Source: JANXXV01 sp038230275 (GTDB lineage Bacteria; Acidobacteriota; Terriglobia; Bryobacterales; Bryobacteraceae). Taken from it: a stretch of DNA of 64,000 nucleotides. How positions within the stretch are numbered: position 1 is the first letter of the stretch; every line of letters begins with the position of its first letter. Of this stretch, positions 34,654 to 44,059 are shown one piece after another. Made by a program: the position numbers and the translations under genes. The stretch lies in contig JBBRNO010000014.1 in assembly GCA_038230275.1 (NCBI GenBank), positions 1-64,000 of the forward strand, given 5' to 3'. The notes below the pieces were generated by a model, which saw only the letters and a program-made list of their open reading frames with translations, was not told the origin of the DNA and did not search any database.

Positions 34654-37600
34654 ATGTCAAGAAACCAGTCTTTTCTGACGGTCGTAGTTCTCTCGATTTT
34701 CGCGCTTTCGCAAACTGCAAACGCGCAAGTGCTTTACGGCTCCATCGTTGGAGCAGTCAGCGATCAGTCAGGCGGCGCCGTTCCCGGCGTCAACGTTACG
34801 GCGGTTAACAAGCAAACCGGCCAACAGCGTCATACAACGGCCAATGAATCGGGAGCATATTCCTTTGTCGCGGTTCAGCCAGGCACCTACGAGATCAAAG
34901 CTGCCAAGGAAGGCTTTCGCACGGCAACCGAAACTGCGATTGACGTCTCATCGAATAATACGTCCCGCTTTGATGTGGTGTTGGAAATCGGCGCGGTAAA
35001 CGAAGCCGTAACCGTGGAAGCTTCAGCAGCCTCCTTGCAGACCGACAGCGCAAGCGTTCGAGCGGAGATACAGAGTAAGGAGCTGACAAACCTTCCCGTG
35101 CCGGTCGGACGTAACTATCAGAATGTTCTGGTTACGATTCCCGGCTTCAGTCCCCCGCAGAACGCCCACTCGGTGCCTACCAATCCGTCCCGCGCACTGC
35201 AAGCGAACGTGAACGGAGCCACCACGGCAAGCGTGAACGTCCGGATTGACGGAGCATCCAGTCAGCAGACCTGGTTGCCTCACATCACCGCCTATGTTCC
35301 TTCGCTCGAAGCCATCGAAACCGTGAACGTGGTCACCAACAGCTTCTCGGCGGAGCAGGGATTTGCCGGAGGCGCCGCGATCAATGTCCAGATAAAGAGC
35401 GGTTCGAATACCATCCATGGTTCGGCGTTCTGGTACAACAACACGAACGCAACTCTCGCCAAGCCCTTCACCTTCGCGCTTTTAAATCAGCAGAGCAACC
35501 GCAATCCAAAATACATTTTCAATCAACCCGGCGGCTCAGTCGGCGGCCCCATCATCAAAAATAAGCTGTTTTTCTTTGTGGCGTACGAGGCCTCCACTCG
35601 CCGCGAATTTGCCAATAACACCGCCACTCTGGCCACGGACGCCATGCGCGCCGGCGATTTTTCGGACGGTACTTCGATCTATGGTACGCGTGGAATCATT
35701 TACGATCCAGCCACGGGCAATCAGAATACCGGAGCGGACCGTACACCTTTTCCCGGCAACATCGTCCCTTCCAATCGCATATCTCCCATTGCCAAGACAA
35801 TCATGCAATCTATCCCGAAAGTGGCCCCGGGATTCCAAGACAATAATTACTTTGCCGGCGGCGGGTTCCTCTTCGACCGCCACACAGTGGATTCAAAGGT
35901 TAACTACAACATAAACGAAAAATGGACCGCTTATGGCCGCTACAGCATTCTGAAGTACAACATGAATAATCCTGGAATGCTCGGAGACATCGTTGGCCCC
36001 GGCATCTCGAATGCGGGTGGCAATACCGGCGTCGCTCACGGGACCACGCAATCCATGTCGATCGCCACTACTTACGTACTGCGATCGAACCTGATCCTCG
36101 ATGCCAACTTCGGCTACACCACCTACGGCACATCGGTGGAACAACCGTTGGGCCCGAACATCGGGCTGGATGTGCTGAAAATTCCCGGTACGAATGGGAA
36201 GCGTAAGTTTGAAAGCGGCTGGCCGCGGTTCACGTTCTCCGGTTTCACAACCTTGGGGGTGCCGGACTCCTTCATGCCATACACACGGCGCGACCCCCAA
36301 TTCCAGTACGTCGCCAACATGAATTGGACCAGGGGCAGCCATCAGATTCGCTACGGCGTCGACATTTACAAACAGGACCTGAACCATCTGCAGGCCGAAT
36401 TTGCCGGGCAGAACCACGGCGCACAAGGAGGGTTCAACTTTACTGGCGGTCCCACGCAGATTCGCGGCGGCCCAGCGGCCTCCCAGTACAACACTTGGGC
36501 TGCGTTCCTCTTGGGTCTGCCTAATAACTACGGCACAACTTATCAGGTAGCGGACATGTACACCACCCGTACCAAGTTCTACAGCGCCTATATCCAGGAC
36601 ACCTGGCAGGTGACGCCGAAGTTGACAGTGAACTACGGTACCCGCTACGAGAATATCCCCATGCCGCGCCGTGAAGACCGCGGCATGGAGCGCTACGATT
36701 TCAAGAACAATAAGATGCTGGTTTGCGGCGTCGGAGTTGTTCCAGCAGATTGCGGTACAAAAAACTCTAACCTGCTCTTCGCCCCGCGCGTTGGCGTCGC
36801 TTACCGACCCGGCGCAAAGACCGTGGTTCGCGCGGGCTTCGGGATGAATTGGGATCCTCTGAATCTCATTCGCGCTCTTCGCACCAACTATCCGATACTT
36901 TTAATTCTGAATGGCAACGCGCCGGATAGCTTTGTTCCGGTCAGCAAGCTGGAAAATGGCATCCCGGCCGCTGTCATACCAAGCTTAGGCAATGGAATTC
37001 TCGACATTCCCGCCACCTATGCGGTCGCGTCTACCGGGGACGAGTTCAAGCGAGCCTACATTTTGAGCTGGAATCTAACAGTCCAGCGGGAGATTGGACG
37101 CAACTTCACTTTACAGGCCGGCTATGTGGCCACCCGCACCGTCCGGCAGACGAATTACCTCGATCTGAATGCCGGCCAGGTGATCGGCGCCGGTCAGAGT
37201 GGCAGGCCGCTCTTCGCGCCTTTCGGCCGCACCAGCACCAGTTCATTGGTCGATCCCATCGGCCACACTCACTATGATTCACTGCAGGTACGGCTTGACC
37301 GCCGGATGGCTGCCGGGCTCTCGGTGGGTGTAGGCTACACCTGGTCGAAGGCCATTGGCGTTTGTTGCAACTCCAGTAACGACGGCGGACCCTCTATTCA
37401 GGCGCGGCAGTACTTGAACTTGAATCGTGCCGTGATGCCGTTTGACCGTACCAACAACTTGCAGACCACGTTCGTGTATGAACTGCCCTTCGGGCGCGGC
37501 AAGACCATGCTCAACAGTGGAATCGGCAAAAAGATCGCCGGCGGCTGGCAGCTTAGCGGATTGATTTCCGCCTATTCGGGTTCACCGTTCACGGTAGGCG

Positions 37601-38031
37601 CGGATGGCGCGTCTTTGAATATGCCCGGTAGTTCGCAACAGGCTGATGTCCTGGGAACTCCGATTCAATTGGGCGGCTACGGCCGCGGTCAGTCGTATTA
37701 CGATTGGCGTACGTTCAAGGGCGTGACGGAGGCGCGGTTTGGAACCGGCGGCCTGGATATCCTGCGTGGACCGGCAATTCGCAACATGGACCTGGGTCTC
37801 TTCCGAACGTTCCAGGCCACCGAGCGGATTAACGTTCAGTTCCGCGCGGAAGCATTGAACTTCACTAACACCCCGCAGCTCGCCAATCCCTCGAATAACA
37901 TATCGAATCTGCGCACGGATCCGGCGGGTAATTTCCTTGGTGGTGTGTTCGAGATAACAGGCACCGCAAACACCGGCAGGGACGGCCTCGTGCAACGGGC
38001 CTTCCGGTTCGGTGTCCGGATCGGATTCTAA
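34654..38031 (+). CDS. TonB-dependent receptor, Oar-like, with carboxypeptidase regulatory domain (copy 2)
   Basis: 1125 residues from the ATG at 34654, after AAAGGGGAAAGGG. The signal peptide MSRNQSFLTVVVLSIFALSQ ends near ANA-Q. Then a CarboxypepD_reg-like beta-sandwich (GSIVGAVSDQSGGAVPGVNV), a plug (ELTNLPVPVGRNYQNVLVTIPGF) and a large beta-barrel that ends FGVRIGF. It diverges in sequence from the receptor at 16361 but has the same plan. It follows the TPR/CRTAC1 pair, so the three may form a surface uptake or adhesion cluster. A strong hairpin terminator follows it. Confidence 0.88.
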   Translation: MSRNQSFLTVVVLSIFALSQTANAQVLYGSIVGAVSDQSGGAVPGVNVTAVNKQTGQQRHTTANESGAYSFVAVQPGTYEIKAAKEGFRTATETAIDVSSNNTSRFDVVLEIGAVNEAVTVEASAASLQTDSASVRAEIQSKELTNLPVPVGRNYQNVLVTIPGFSPPQNAHSVPTNPSRALQANVNGATTASVNVRIDGASSQQTWLPHITAYVPSLEAIETVNVVTNSFSAEQGFAGGAAINVQIKSGSNTIHGSAFWYNNTNATLAKPFTFALLNQQSNRNPKYIFNQPGGSVGGPIIKNKLFFFVAYEASTRREFANNTATLATDAMRAGDFSDGTSIYGTRGIIYDPATGNQNTGADRTPFPGNIVPSNRISPIAKTIMQSIPKVAPGFQDNNYFAGGGFLFDRHTVDSKVNYNINEKWTAYGRYSILKYNMNNPGMLGDIVGPGISNAGGNTGVAHGTTQSMSIATTYVLRSNLILDANFGYTTYGTSVEQPLGPNIGLDVLKIPGTNGKRKFESGWPRFTFSGFTTLGVPDSFMPYTRRDPQFQYVANMNWTRGSHQIRYGVDIYKQDLNHLQAEFAGQNHGAQGGFNFTGGPTQIRGGPAASQYNTWAAFLLGLPNNYGTTYQVADMYTTRTKFYSAYIQDTWQVTPKLTVNYGTRYENIPMPRREDRGMERYDFKNNKMLVCGVGVVPADCGTKNSNLLFAPRVGVAYRPGAKTVVRAGFGMNWDPLNLIRALRTNYPILLILNGNAPDSFVPVSKLENGIPAAVIPSLGNGILDIPATYAVASTGDEFKRAYILSWNLTVQREIGRNFTLQAGYVATRTVRQTNYLDLNAGQVIGAGQSGRPLFAPFGRTSTSSLVDPIGHTHYDSLQVRLDRRMAAGLSVGVGYTWSKAIGVCCNSSNDGGPSIQARQYLNLNRAVMPFDRTNNLQTTFVYELPFGRGKTMLNSGIGKKIAGGWQLSGLISAYSGSPFTVGADGASLNMPGSSQQADVLGTPIQLGGYGRGQSYYDWRTFKGVTEARFGTGGLDILRGPAIRNMDLGLFRTFQATERINVQFRAEALNFTNTPQLANPSNNISNLRTDPAGNFLGGVFEITGTANTGRDGLVQRAFRFGVRIGF

Positions 38032-38036
38032 CTCGC

Positions 38037-38067
38037 AAAAGGGTCGCGCATAAGTGACGCGACCCTT
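38037..38067. terminator. Bidirectional terminator between the TonB receptor and lipocalin genes
   Basis: Ten-base perfect stem AAGGGTCGCG (38039-38048) / CGCGACCCTT (38058-38067) with a nine-base loop. On the minus strand it ends in TTTT. The stop codon of the minus-strand lipocalin gene lies within the stem, so the one hairpin probably ends both convergent transcripts. Confidence 0.8.
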
Positions 38068-39139
38068 ATCCGCCGCCCATCATCACTGGACCAGAATACC
38101 CCGTCATCTCCAGATACCCCACACCCTTCACCGCACGGCCCTCTTTCTTCGCCACCACCTCTACCGCGCCTTCCCAATACGCCATCGTTTTGCCGGTCAA
38201 CTCCTGCGGCTGCAAGCGCGTCGATACAGCTGCCTCCAATCCCAAAACAGGCACGCGCACATTCCAGGCGATCGGATAACGTGCCCCAGTCTCCACACTG
38301 GCCCAAGTCTTCCCCGGCGCCAGGGAAAATTCACTGACTGCCAGATGCCGCGCCCGCCCCTTCGCATCCACATAAGTTCCCGCCGAAAAGGCATCCGCCG
38401 ATCCATCTTTACGCCGCAGCCGGAACAGCATCAACTCCGAACCATCGTCGAATTGCAAACTAAACCAATCCCATCCCACTTGATTCGTGTCCAGCTGATG
38501 CGTGAAGAATTCGTGATCCATCCATGCCAGCCCCTCCACCGCGAACGTCTTCCCCTCCACTTCGATTGTTCCCTTCGCCCCCAAACGCGTGAGCGAAATA
38601 TAGTGCGAGGCACGCCCTTCCCCCACAGCCTTCTGGCTAACTCCGTTTGTCCCATGGATCACCGGAGCCTTCTCCGCCTGCACAGTCAAGTCAATCTGGA
38701 ACTTCTCAGCCAAGGCCTGCAGCGTCTGTCCTCGCTCACCCCACTTCGCCTGCCAGTTGCCATTCCAGACCCGGGCCTTCGCCTCCTCCGCGCCCGCCAG
38801 CCCCGCGCCGGCCCGGTTCAACCGCTCCGTATGATAGAAACGTCCCCCATCGATGTCGCTAAGCGCGAAATGCGCCAGCCAAACATCATCCACGTCCCAA
38901 ACGTTTTTCGGACGCGCTTCTCGATCCACGCCATGCCTGAAAAACGTCAGCTCAAATCCAAATCGCCTGCCGTCCGCCGAATGCAAATTGCCCGTGTAAT
39001 ACCACCACTCCGTTTGAAACTCCGGATGACTGAAATGGTCCCGCGGAAATTCATACCGGTATCCCGGCAGTGCCAACCGGTAAGGAGCGGCGAATACACT
39101 CACGCTCAGCAACAACGCCAATGCTGAGCTACTCCTCAT
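38066..39139 (-). CDS. AttH/CrtC-like lipocalin domain protein
   Basis: 357 residues with a signal peptide (SSSALALLLSVSVFAA). The body shows the motifs of the AttH / hydroxyneurosporene-synthase-like family: PEFQTEWWYYTGNL, GFELTFFR, VWDVDDVWLAHFALSD and GLAWMDHEFFTHQL...VGWDWFSLQFDDGSELMLF. This double-lipocalin fold binds hydrophobic ligands. It overlaps the permease upstream by 11 bases. The order ATPase, permease, AttH mirrors the att-type export clusters of other bacteria, so it probably handles an exported lipophilic molecule outside the inner membrane. Confidence 0.85.
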   Translation of the reverse strand: MRSSSALALLLSVSVFAAPYRLALPGYRYEFPRDHFSHPEFQTEWWYYTGNLHSADGRRFGFELTFFRHGVDREARPKNVWDVDDVWLAHFALSDIDGGRFYHTERLNRAGAGLAGAEEAKARVWNGNWQAKWGERGQTLQALAEKFQIDLTVQAEKAPVIHGTNGVSQKAVGEGRASHYISLTRLGAKGTIEVEGKTFAVEGLAWMDHEFFTHQLDTNQVGWDWFSLQFDDGSELMLFRLRRKDGSADAFSAGTYVDAKGRARHLAVSEFSLAPGKTWASVETGARYPIAWNVRVPVLGLEAAVSTRLQPQELTGKTMAYWEGAVEVVAKKEGRAVKGVGYLEMTGYSGPVMMGGG

Positions 39140-41636
39140 GGATCACCTCAATCGGATTCAGCCGCACTGCCACCCATGCCGGATAGAGCCCCGCCGCAAC
39201 CGTTGCCGCATAAACCAGCGAGATTGCGCCCAGCAGCACGGCCACCGGCCAATGAAATTGAATCGTCCAACCGAACGACTGTTCGTTGATCACGTAAATC
39301 AGCAGCAACGATAGCAACACTCCCAGCACCAGCCCGGCCACGTTCGCCAGCAAGCCCAGTAACCCCGCCTCAAACAGAATCATTCGCCGTAGCCGCGGCC
39401 CTGAAATCCCCAGAAATCGCAATAATCCCAACTCACGGCGCCGGTCGATCACCAACGCCAGCAGCGCCCCCGCCACGCCCATCACCGCCACAAACACCGC
39501 CACGCCTTCCAAAGCATAAGTGATCGCAAATGTTCTATCGAAAATCTTGATCGCCTCCGCCCGCAATGTCCGATTGGAAAACACCAGCACCCTTCGCCCC
39601 GCCGTTGCTTCTTCCACCACCCGCTTCCCCTCGTCCATCCCGGTGCCGGGTTTCAAGTACACCGCAATATTGGATGGCGCAGGGTCGGGCAGATAACGCA
39701 GCAGCGTCTTGCGGTCCATGATGATGTACCCGCGTTCGCTGGAATAGTCGTAGTAAATATCCACCACCCGAAATCTTCCCTCACGCCCGCCCAGCGGCAG
39801 CTTCAAAACGTCGCCCGCCCTCACCTGATGTTTATTCGCGAAGGCTTCACTCACAATGACCGTATCCCCGGAACCCAGCTTCGGAAATACCACACGCGGA
39901 TCGGCCCCGGAAAGAAACGGCCGCCGCCCATAACGGCCGGCTATCGCCGTATCGCCGCCGCCCAAAATTGCGGGCATTCCGCCATAGCTGATTTCATAGG
40001 CGCGAAACCGGTCCACCGCGGCAACCTGTGGCAACGCCGCAATCCGGTCCGCAACCTCCGCGGACATCGTCGGGTGTTTATCCGGACCTGTAGGCCCGGC
40101 CGGCCTCAAATACAGATCCGCCTGCAAGCGGTCGTCCATCCACACCAGCACGGTCTCGCGGAAACTCCCCACCATGATTCCCACCGCTGCCATCATGGCG
40201 ATTGCCGTGGAAAGCGCGCCCACCAGAACGGAGGTACGGCGCAGTGAGCCCACCAAGCCGCGGGCGGCAAGCAGTGCCTCCACGCCAAGCACTCGCCGAA
40301 TCAAGCCGGCACTAACAGACGAGAGCCCAGCCACCAGCGCGGGAATCAGCAGCGCCGAAGACCCCACCAACATCACCGCCGCCGCATAACCAAAAATCGG
40401 TTTGCCATCCACCGGCCCCTGCTGCGACGCGATCCAGGCAGCCAAACCTAGCGCAGTGGCAATCGCAAGATTCCGCCAACGATGCATCCGCACTTCGTGT
40501 TCACGCCGTCCGCGTGCCATCGCCTCCACCGGAACCACCGTCGACGCTTCCCAGGCAGGCAACAAAGCCGACAGCACCGCAACGCCAGTCCCCAGGAACA
40601 GTCCCAACAACACGATGTCCCAACCCAAATGGATCGAACCCGGCCGGCTACTGACGTAGAGCGAATCCACCGTTACCGCAATCAGCTTCACCGCACTCTC
40701 CGCCATCAATCGCCCCAACGCCAGGCCCACGCCCGCGCCCAGCAATCCAAAGCACGCGGCTTCGCCAAGAAATGCCCCAAGCACTGACGCGCGCGTAGCC
40801 CCAAGCGCACGCAAGATCCCAATTTCCGCACGCCGCCGCACCACCGAAACGGAGATCGTGTTGTAGATCAGGAAAGCACCCACCACCAGCGCGATATAGC
40901 TAAGCACCCGCAGATTCCAACGGAACGCCGCCAGCATGCGCCTGTTTTCGTTCGTACGGCTTCCCTGCCGCGCCAGTGTCACGCCCGCCGGAAGACCGGC
41001 ACGTAACAGCGGCTCCCACTCGTCTAAGCTCTTCCCGGCCGGCGTCTGAATCAGGATGCGATCCAGATTCCCGGTTCGCCCCAGCACGCGGCTGGCAGGC
41101 GCAAGGTCCATCACAATCACCTCGCCGGATCGCGCCCCCAGAACCCCGCGCACCGAAAACTCCGCGGTCCGGTCGTTGATCAGCAGCCGCACTCGGTCTC
41201 CAACGTGCAGTCCCAAACCATCGCCCGCCCAGATGGAATCGTCGCTTTGAAAGACGCTCGCGCTCGATGAATCGCCCGTATGGCCAGGCAAAGCATCGGC
41301 CAGCAAATCCACCGCGATCAGTGGAATGGTCCGCTCTCCCAGCACCGCGTAGTCTTCCATTCGCGGGCGCAGACGCAAGGCATAGGGCAGGGAAGCCAAC
41401 GCCGCCAAGGTCTCCGGCGGCACTCCCCCCGCAGTCGCCGTCACCTCGAAATCGGAATCGCCCGCAAGCGTCTCCACGGAAGCCCGAAACGATCCTGCCG
41501 CCGCATCCCCGGCCAGTTCAATCGCAATCACCACGGCCACGCCCAAAGCGACAGCAAGCGCAGTCAGCACCGTGCGCAACATTTCCTTGCGCAGTGGGCG
41601 GACAATCAAGCGATAGAACAGCAGGACCGCGGGCAT
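39129..41636 (-). CDS. ABC transporter permease, FtsX/MacB-type, with two FtsX domains
   Basis: 835 residues. It carries two FtsX units: one ends in the segment YIALVVGAFLIYNTISVSVVRRRAEIGILRALGATRASV, the other (C-terminal) has YALEGVAVFVAVMGVAGALLALVIDRRRELGLLRFLGISGPRLRRM. Large periplasmic loops lie between membrane helices (about eight to ten helices in all). The duplicated form is normal for the larger permease of AttE-AttFG-like and lipoprotein exporters. It begins with an ATG one base into the stop of the ATPase gene (TAATG) and shares 11 bases with the lipocalin gene, so the three form one tight operon. Confidence 0.9.
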   Translation of the reverse strand: MPAVLLFYRLIVRPLRKEMLRTVLTALAVALGVAVVIAIELAGDAAAGSFRASVETLAGDSDFEVTATAGGVPPETLAALASLPYALRLRPRMEDYAVLGERTIPLIAVDLLADALPGHTGDSSSASVFQSDDSIWAGDGLGLHVGDRVRLLINDRTAEFSVRGVLGARSGEVIVMDLAPASRVLGRTGNLDRILIQTPAGKSLDEWEPLLRAGLPAGVTLARQGSRTNENRRMLAAFRWNLRVLSYIALVVGAFLIYNTISVSVVRRRAEIGILRALGATRASVLGAFLGEAACFGLLGAGVGLALGRLMAESAVKLIAVTVDSLYVSSRPGSIHLGWDIVLLGLFLGTGVAVLSALLPAWEASTVVPVEAMARGRREHEVRMHRWRNLAIATALGLAAWIASQQGPVDGKPIFGYAAAVMLVGSSALLIPALVAGLSSVSAGLIRRVLGVEALLAARGLVGSLRRTSVLVGALSTAIAMMAAVGIMVGSFRETVLVWMDDRLQADLYLRPAGPTGPDKHPTMSAEVADRIAALPQVAAVDRFRAYEISYGGMPAILGGGDTAIAGRYGRRPFLSGADPRVVFPKLGSGDTVIVSEAFANKHQVRAGDVLKLPLGGREGRFRVVDIYYDYSSERGYIIMDRKTLLRYLPDPAPSNIAVYLKPGTGMDEGKRVVEEATAGRRVLVFSNRTLRAEAIKIFDRTFAITYALEGVAVFVAVMGVAGALLALVIDRRRELGLLRFLGISGPRLRRMILFEAGLLGLLANVAGLVLGVLLSLLLIYVINEQSFGWTIQFHWPVAVLLGAISLVYAATVAAGLYPAWVAVRLNPIEVIHEE

Positions 41637-42304
41637 TACGAAGTTGCCACAGCCCCATCGCGCATATAGACGACGGAATCGGCCATCGCCGCGGCTTCCA
41701 CGCTGTGCGTCGCCATCAGTATGGAGGTGCGCTGTTCGTCGGCAACCCGCCGCAGCAGTTCCAGAATTACGTCGCCCGTAACCGTGTCCAGATTGCCCGT
41801 GGGTTCATCGGCCAGCAGCAGCGCGGGCGAATTCACCAGCGCTCTTGCAATCGCCACCCGCTGCATCTGCCCGCCCGAAAGCTGATAGGGCATGCGCGCC
41901 GCGTACGATTCCATCTCAACCCAACGCAGCCGTTCCAGTGCACTCTGGCGCACTTCCGTCTTCCCCGCAAGCATCAATGGCAGCTCCACGTTCTCCACTA
42001 CGGAAAGTGTATGCAGCAACTGGAAGGATTGAAAAATGAAACCGACCTTGATACAGCGAATTCGCGTCAGTTCGGCATCATTCAACGAAGAAGTAATCAC
42101 GCCGTCCAGCGTCAATGTCCCGGACGTTGGGAAGTCCATCGCTCCCGCCAGATTCAATAGCGTGGATTTTCCACACCCGCTGCGCCCAACCAGCGCCACA
42201 AATTCACCTCGCCCGACATCGAGCGAAATGTCATGCAGCGCCGGCACCGGAGCGCCGTCAGTCATGTAGCTCTTGCTGACATGCTCCAGAGAAAGAATGC
42301 TCAT
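41636..42304 (-). CDS. ABC transporter ATPase, LolD/MacB-type
   Basis: 222 residues. Walker A is VGRSGCGKST, the signature LSGGQMQRVAIARAL, Walker B LLLADEPTGNLD, and the switch His ATHS. It pairs with the FtsX permease that starts at its stop codon. It is the first gene of an ATPase-permease-lipocalin operon. The family usually exports macrolides or lipophilic molecules, or drives lipoprotein release; the AttH partner supports a lipophilic cargo. Confidence 0.95.
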   Translation of the reverse strand: MSILSLEHVSKSYMTDGAPVPALHDISLDVGRGEFVALVGRSGCGKSTLLNLAGAMDFPTSGTLTLDGVITSSLNDAELTRIRCIKVGFIFQSFQLLHTLSVVENVELPLMLAGKTEVRQSALERLRWVEMESYAARMPYQLSGGQMQRVAIARALVNSPALLLADEPTGNLDTVTGDVILELLRRVADEQRTSILMATHSVEAAAMADSVVYMRDGAVATS

Positions 42305-42353
42305 ACGTCTATTAGATGCCAGCCGCGTACCGGCGGGCAGATTTTCAGTCCGC

Positions 42354-42359
42354 TATAAT
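42354..42359 (+). promoter_or_regulatory. -10 box very close to the following start codon
   Basis: A perfect TATAAT lies at 42354-42359, only eight bases before the TTG (42368) of the CRTAC1-like gene. Transcription would begin near 42366, giving a nearly leaderless mRNA. A -35 hexamer is not evident. Confidence 0.5.
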
Positions 42360-42367
42360 AAAGCGCC

Positions 42368-44059
42368 TTGATTCAAAAGCTGCCTCGCAGATTCTTCTTG
42401 CGCGCCTTCCTTGGACTTCCCTTTCTCAACCGAGCCCAAGCGGCCGACCCCGTTCACCGCGGATTTGAAGATATTGCCGCGAAGTCCGGCGTTCGGTTCC
42501 GGCACGCCTCCAGCAAGACTTCCGAGAAGTACCTGCCCGAGTCGATGGGCGCTGGTGTGGCCATGCTGGACTATAACAATGACGGCCTATTGGATCTGTT
42601 CTTCGTGAATGGCGCCGCGCTACAGAACCCGATGCCCGCCGGGGCCCAGCCTGACAAATCCGATCCGCGATATTGGAATCGCCTTTTCAAAAACAACGGC
42701 GATTCCACGTTTACAGACGTCACCGAAGCCGCCGGATTAAAGGGCGCCGGTTACGGAATGGGTGTCGCCGTGGGTGACTACAACAACGATGGCTTCCCGG
42801 ACATTTACGTCACCAGCCTCGGCCGCAATACCTTGTACCGCAACAACGGTGACGGCACCTTTAGCGATGTCACCGAAAAAGCCGGTGTTGGCGGCTCAGG
42901 TTGGTCCGTGTCTGCCTGCTTTGTCGATTACGATCGCGACGGGCTGCTGGATCTGATCGTTACCCGCTATCTGGATTGGGATTTCAGCAAGAACATTTAC
43001 TGTGGTGAGCACAAACCCGGTTACCGAGCCTACTGCCATCCGGATCAATTCCAGCCCGTAACTCACTTGGTCTACCACAATAACGGCGACGGCACCTTCA
43101 CCGATGTTTCGAAGAAGTGCGGTCTCGGAGCGGTGCCCTCAAAAGGGTTGGGTATCGCTGTGAACGACTTTGATCGCGACGGCTGGCCCGATATCGCCAT
43201 CGCAAACGACTCTTTCCCCCAGCAACTGTTTCGAAACAACAGGGACGGCACCTTCAGAGAGGTCGCCATGGATTTAGGCCTTGCCTACGATGAGGATGGC
43301 AAGGCCTTCGCCGGCATGGGCATCGACTTCGCCGATTATGGCAACGATGGTTTTCCCGACGTCTTCATCAATGCCCTGGCGAATCAGCGCTACGCTCTTT
43401 TTCAGAACCAGAAGGGACGCGCGGTGGAATACGTCTCGGCATCCACCGGCATTGCAGGCATTACCTCGAAACATTCCGGATGGGGGGCCAAATTTATCGA
43501 CTACGATAACGACGGCTGGAAAGACATCCTCGTTGTTCAGGGGCACGTCATGGACAATATTGAATTGACGCAGCCGTCTTCGCATTATCGTGAGCCGCTA
43601 CTGCTGATGCAGAATCGCAAAGGGAAATTCGCGGATGTCTCCCGGTCTAGCGGCACTGTCTTCCAGATCCCGCTGGTGGCACGCGGCGCGGCCGTGGGCG
43701 ACTTGAACAATGACGGCTCCCTCGACGTGGCTATCAACTGCAACGACGGTCCAGCCGTAGTGCTGATGAACCGCGGCGGCAATGGAAACCATTGGCTGTT
43801 GCTCAATCCAATCGGGACGCGCAGCAACCGCGACGCCATCGGCGCCAGTGTCCGCCTGGTCTCCGAATCCGGATTGGAACAGCACGGTTATGTCAGCACG
43901 GCAGGCAGCTACGCATCCGCCAGCGACAAACGCGTTCACTTCGGAATGGGGCGCGACCGCAAGGCCCGGCTCATCGAAATAGCATGGCCGAGTGGCACCA
44001 TGCAGCGTCTGGAAAATGTGCCCGTCGACCAGGTGCTCACGGTCAGGGAACCCGCCTGA
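42368..44059 (+). CDS. CRTAC1-family FG-GAP/ASPIC-UnbV protein with Tat signal (copy 2)
   Basis: 563 residues from a TTG. The N-terminus QKLPRRFFLRAFLGLPFLN has a twin-arginine signal. FG-GAP/VCBS repeats with D-x-D/N-x-D loops (MLDYNNDGLLDLFFV, VGDYNNDGFPDIYVT, DYDRDGLLDLIVT, DFDRDGWPDIAIANDS) precede a C-terminal ASPIC/UnbV domain (IGASVRLVSESGLEQHGYVSTAGSYASASDKRVHFGMG). It is a paralogue of the gene at 32889 without that gene's lipobox and exported by Tat instead. It overlaps the convergent gene by 17 bases at its end. Its role is unknown. Confidence 0.88.
   Translation: MIQKLPRRFFLRAFLGLPFLNRAQAADPVHRGFEDIAAKSGVRFRHASSKTSEKYLPESMGAGVAMLDYNNDGLLDLFFVNGAALQNPMPAGAQPDKSDPRYWNRLFKNNGDSTFTDVTEAAGLKGAGYGMGVAVGDYNNDGFPDIYVTSLGRNTLYRNNGDGTFSDVTEKAGVGGSGWSVSACFVDYDRDGLLDLIVTRYLDWDFSKNIYCGEHKPGYRAYCHPDQFQPVTHLVYHNNGDGTFTDVSKKCGLGAVPSKGLGIAVNDFDRDGWPDIAIANDSFPQQLFRNNRDGTFREVAMDLGLAYDEDGKAFAGMGIDFADYGNDGFPDVFINALANQRYALFQNQKGRAVEYVSASTGIAGITSKHSGWGAKFIDYDNDGWKDILVVQGHVMDNIELTQPSSHYREPLLLMQNRKGKFADVSRSSGTVFQIPLVARGAAVGDLNNDGSLDVAINCNDGPAVVLMNRGGNGNHWLLLNPIGTRSNRDAIGASVRLVSESGLEQHGYVSTAGSYASASDKRVHFGMGRDRKARLIEIAWPSGTMQRLENVPVDQVLTVREPA

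Noticed and set aside
38054..39127. 357-codon plus-strand frame opposite the lipocalin gene
   Set aside because: It is the exact antisense of the AttH-like gene, without a ribosome site or known domain.
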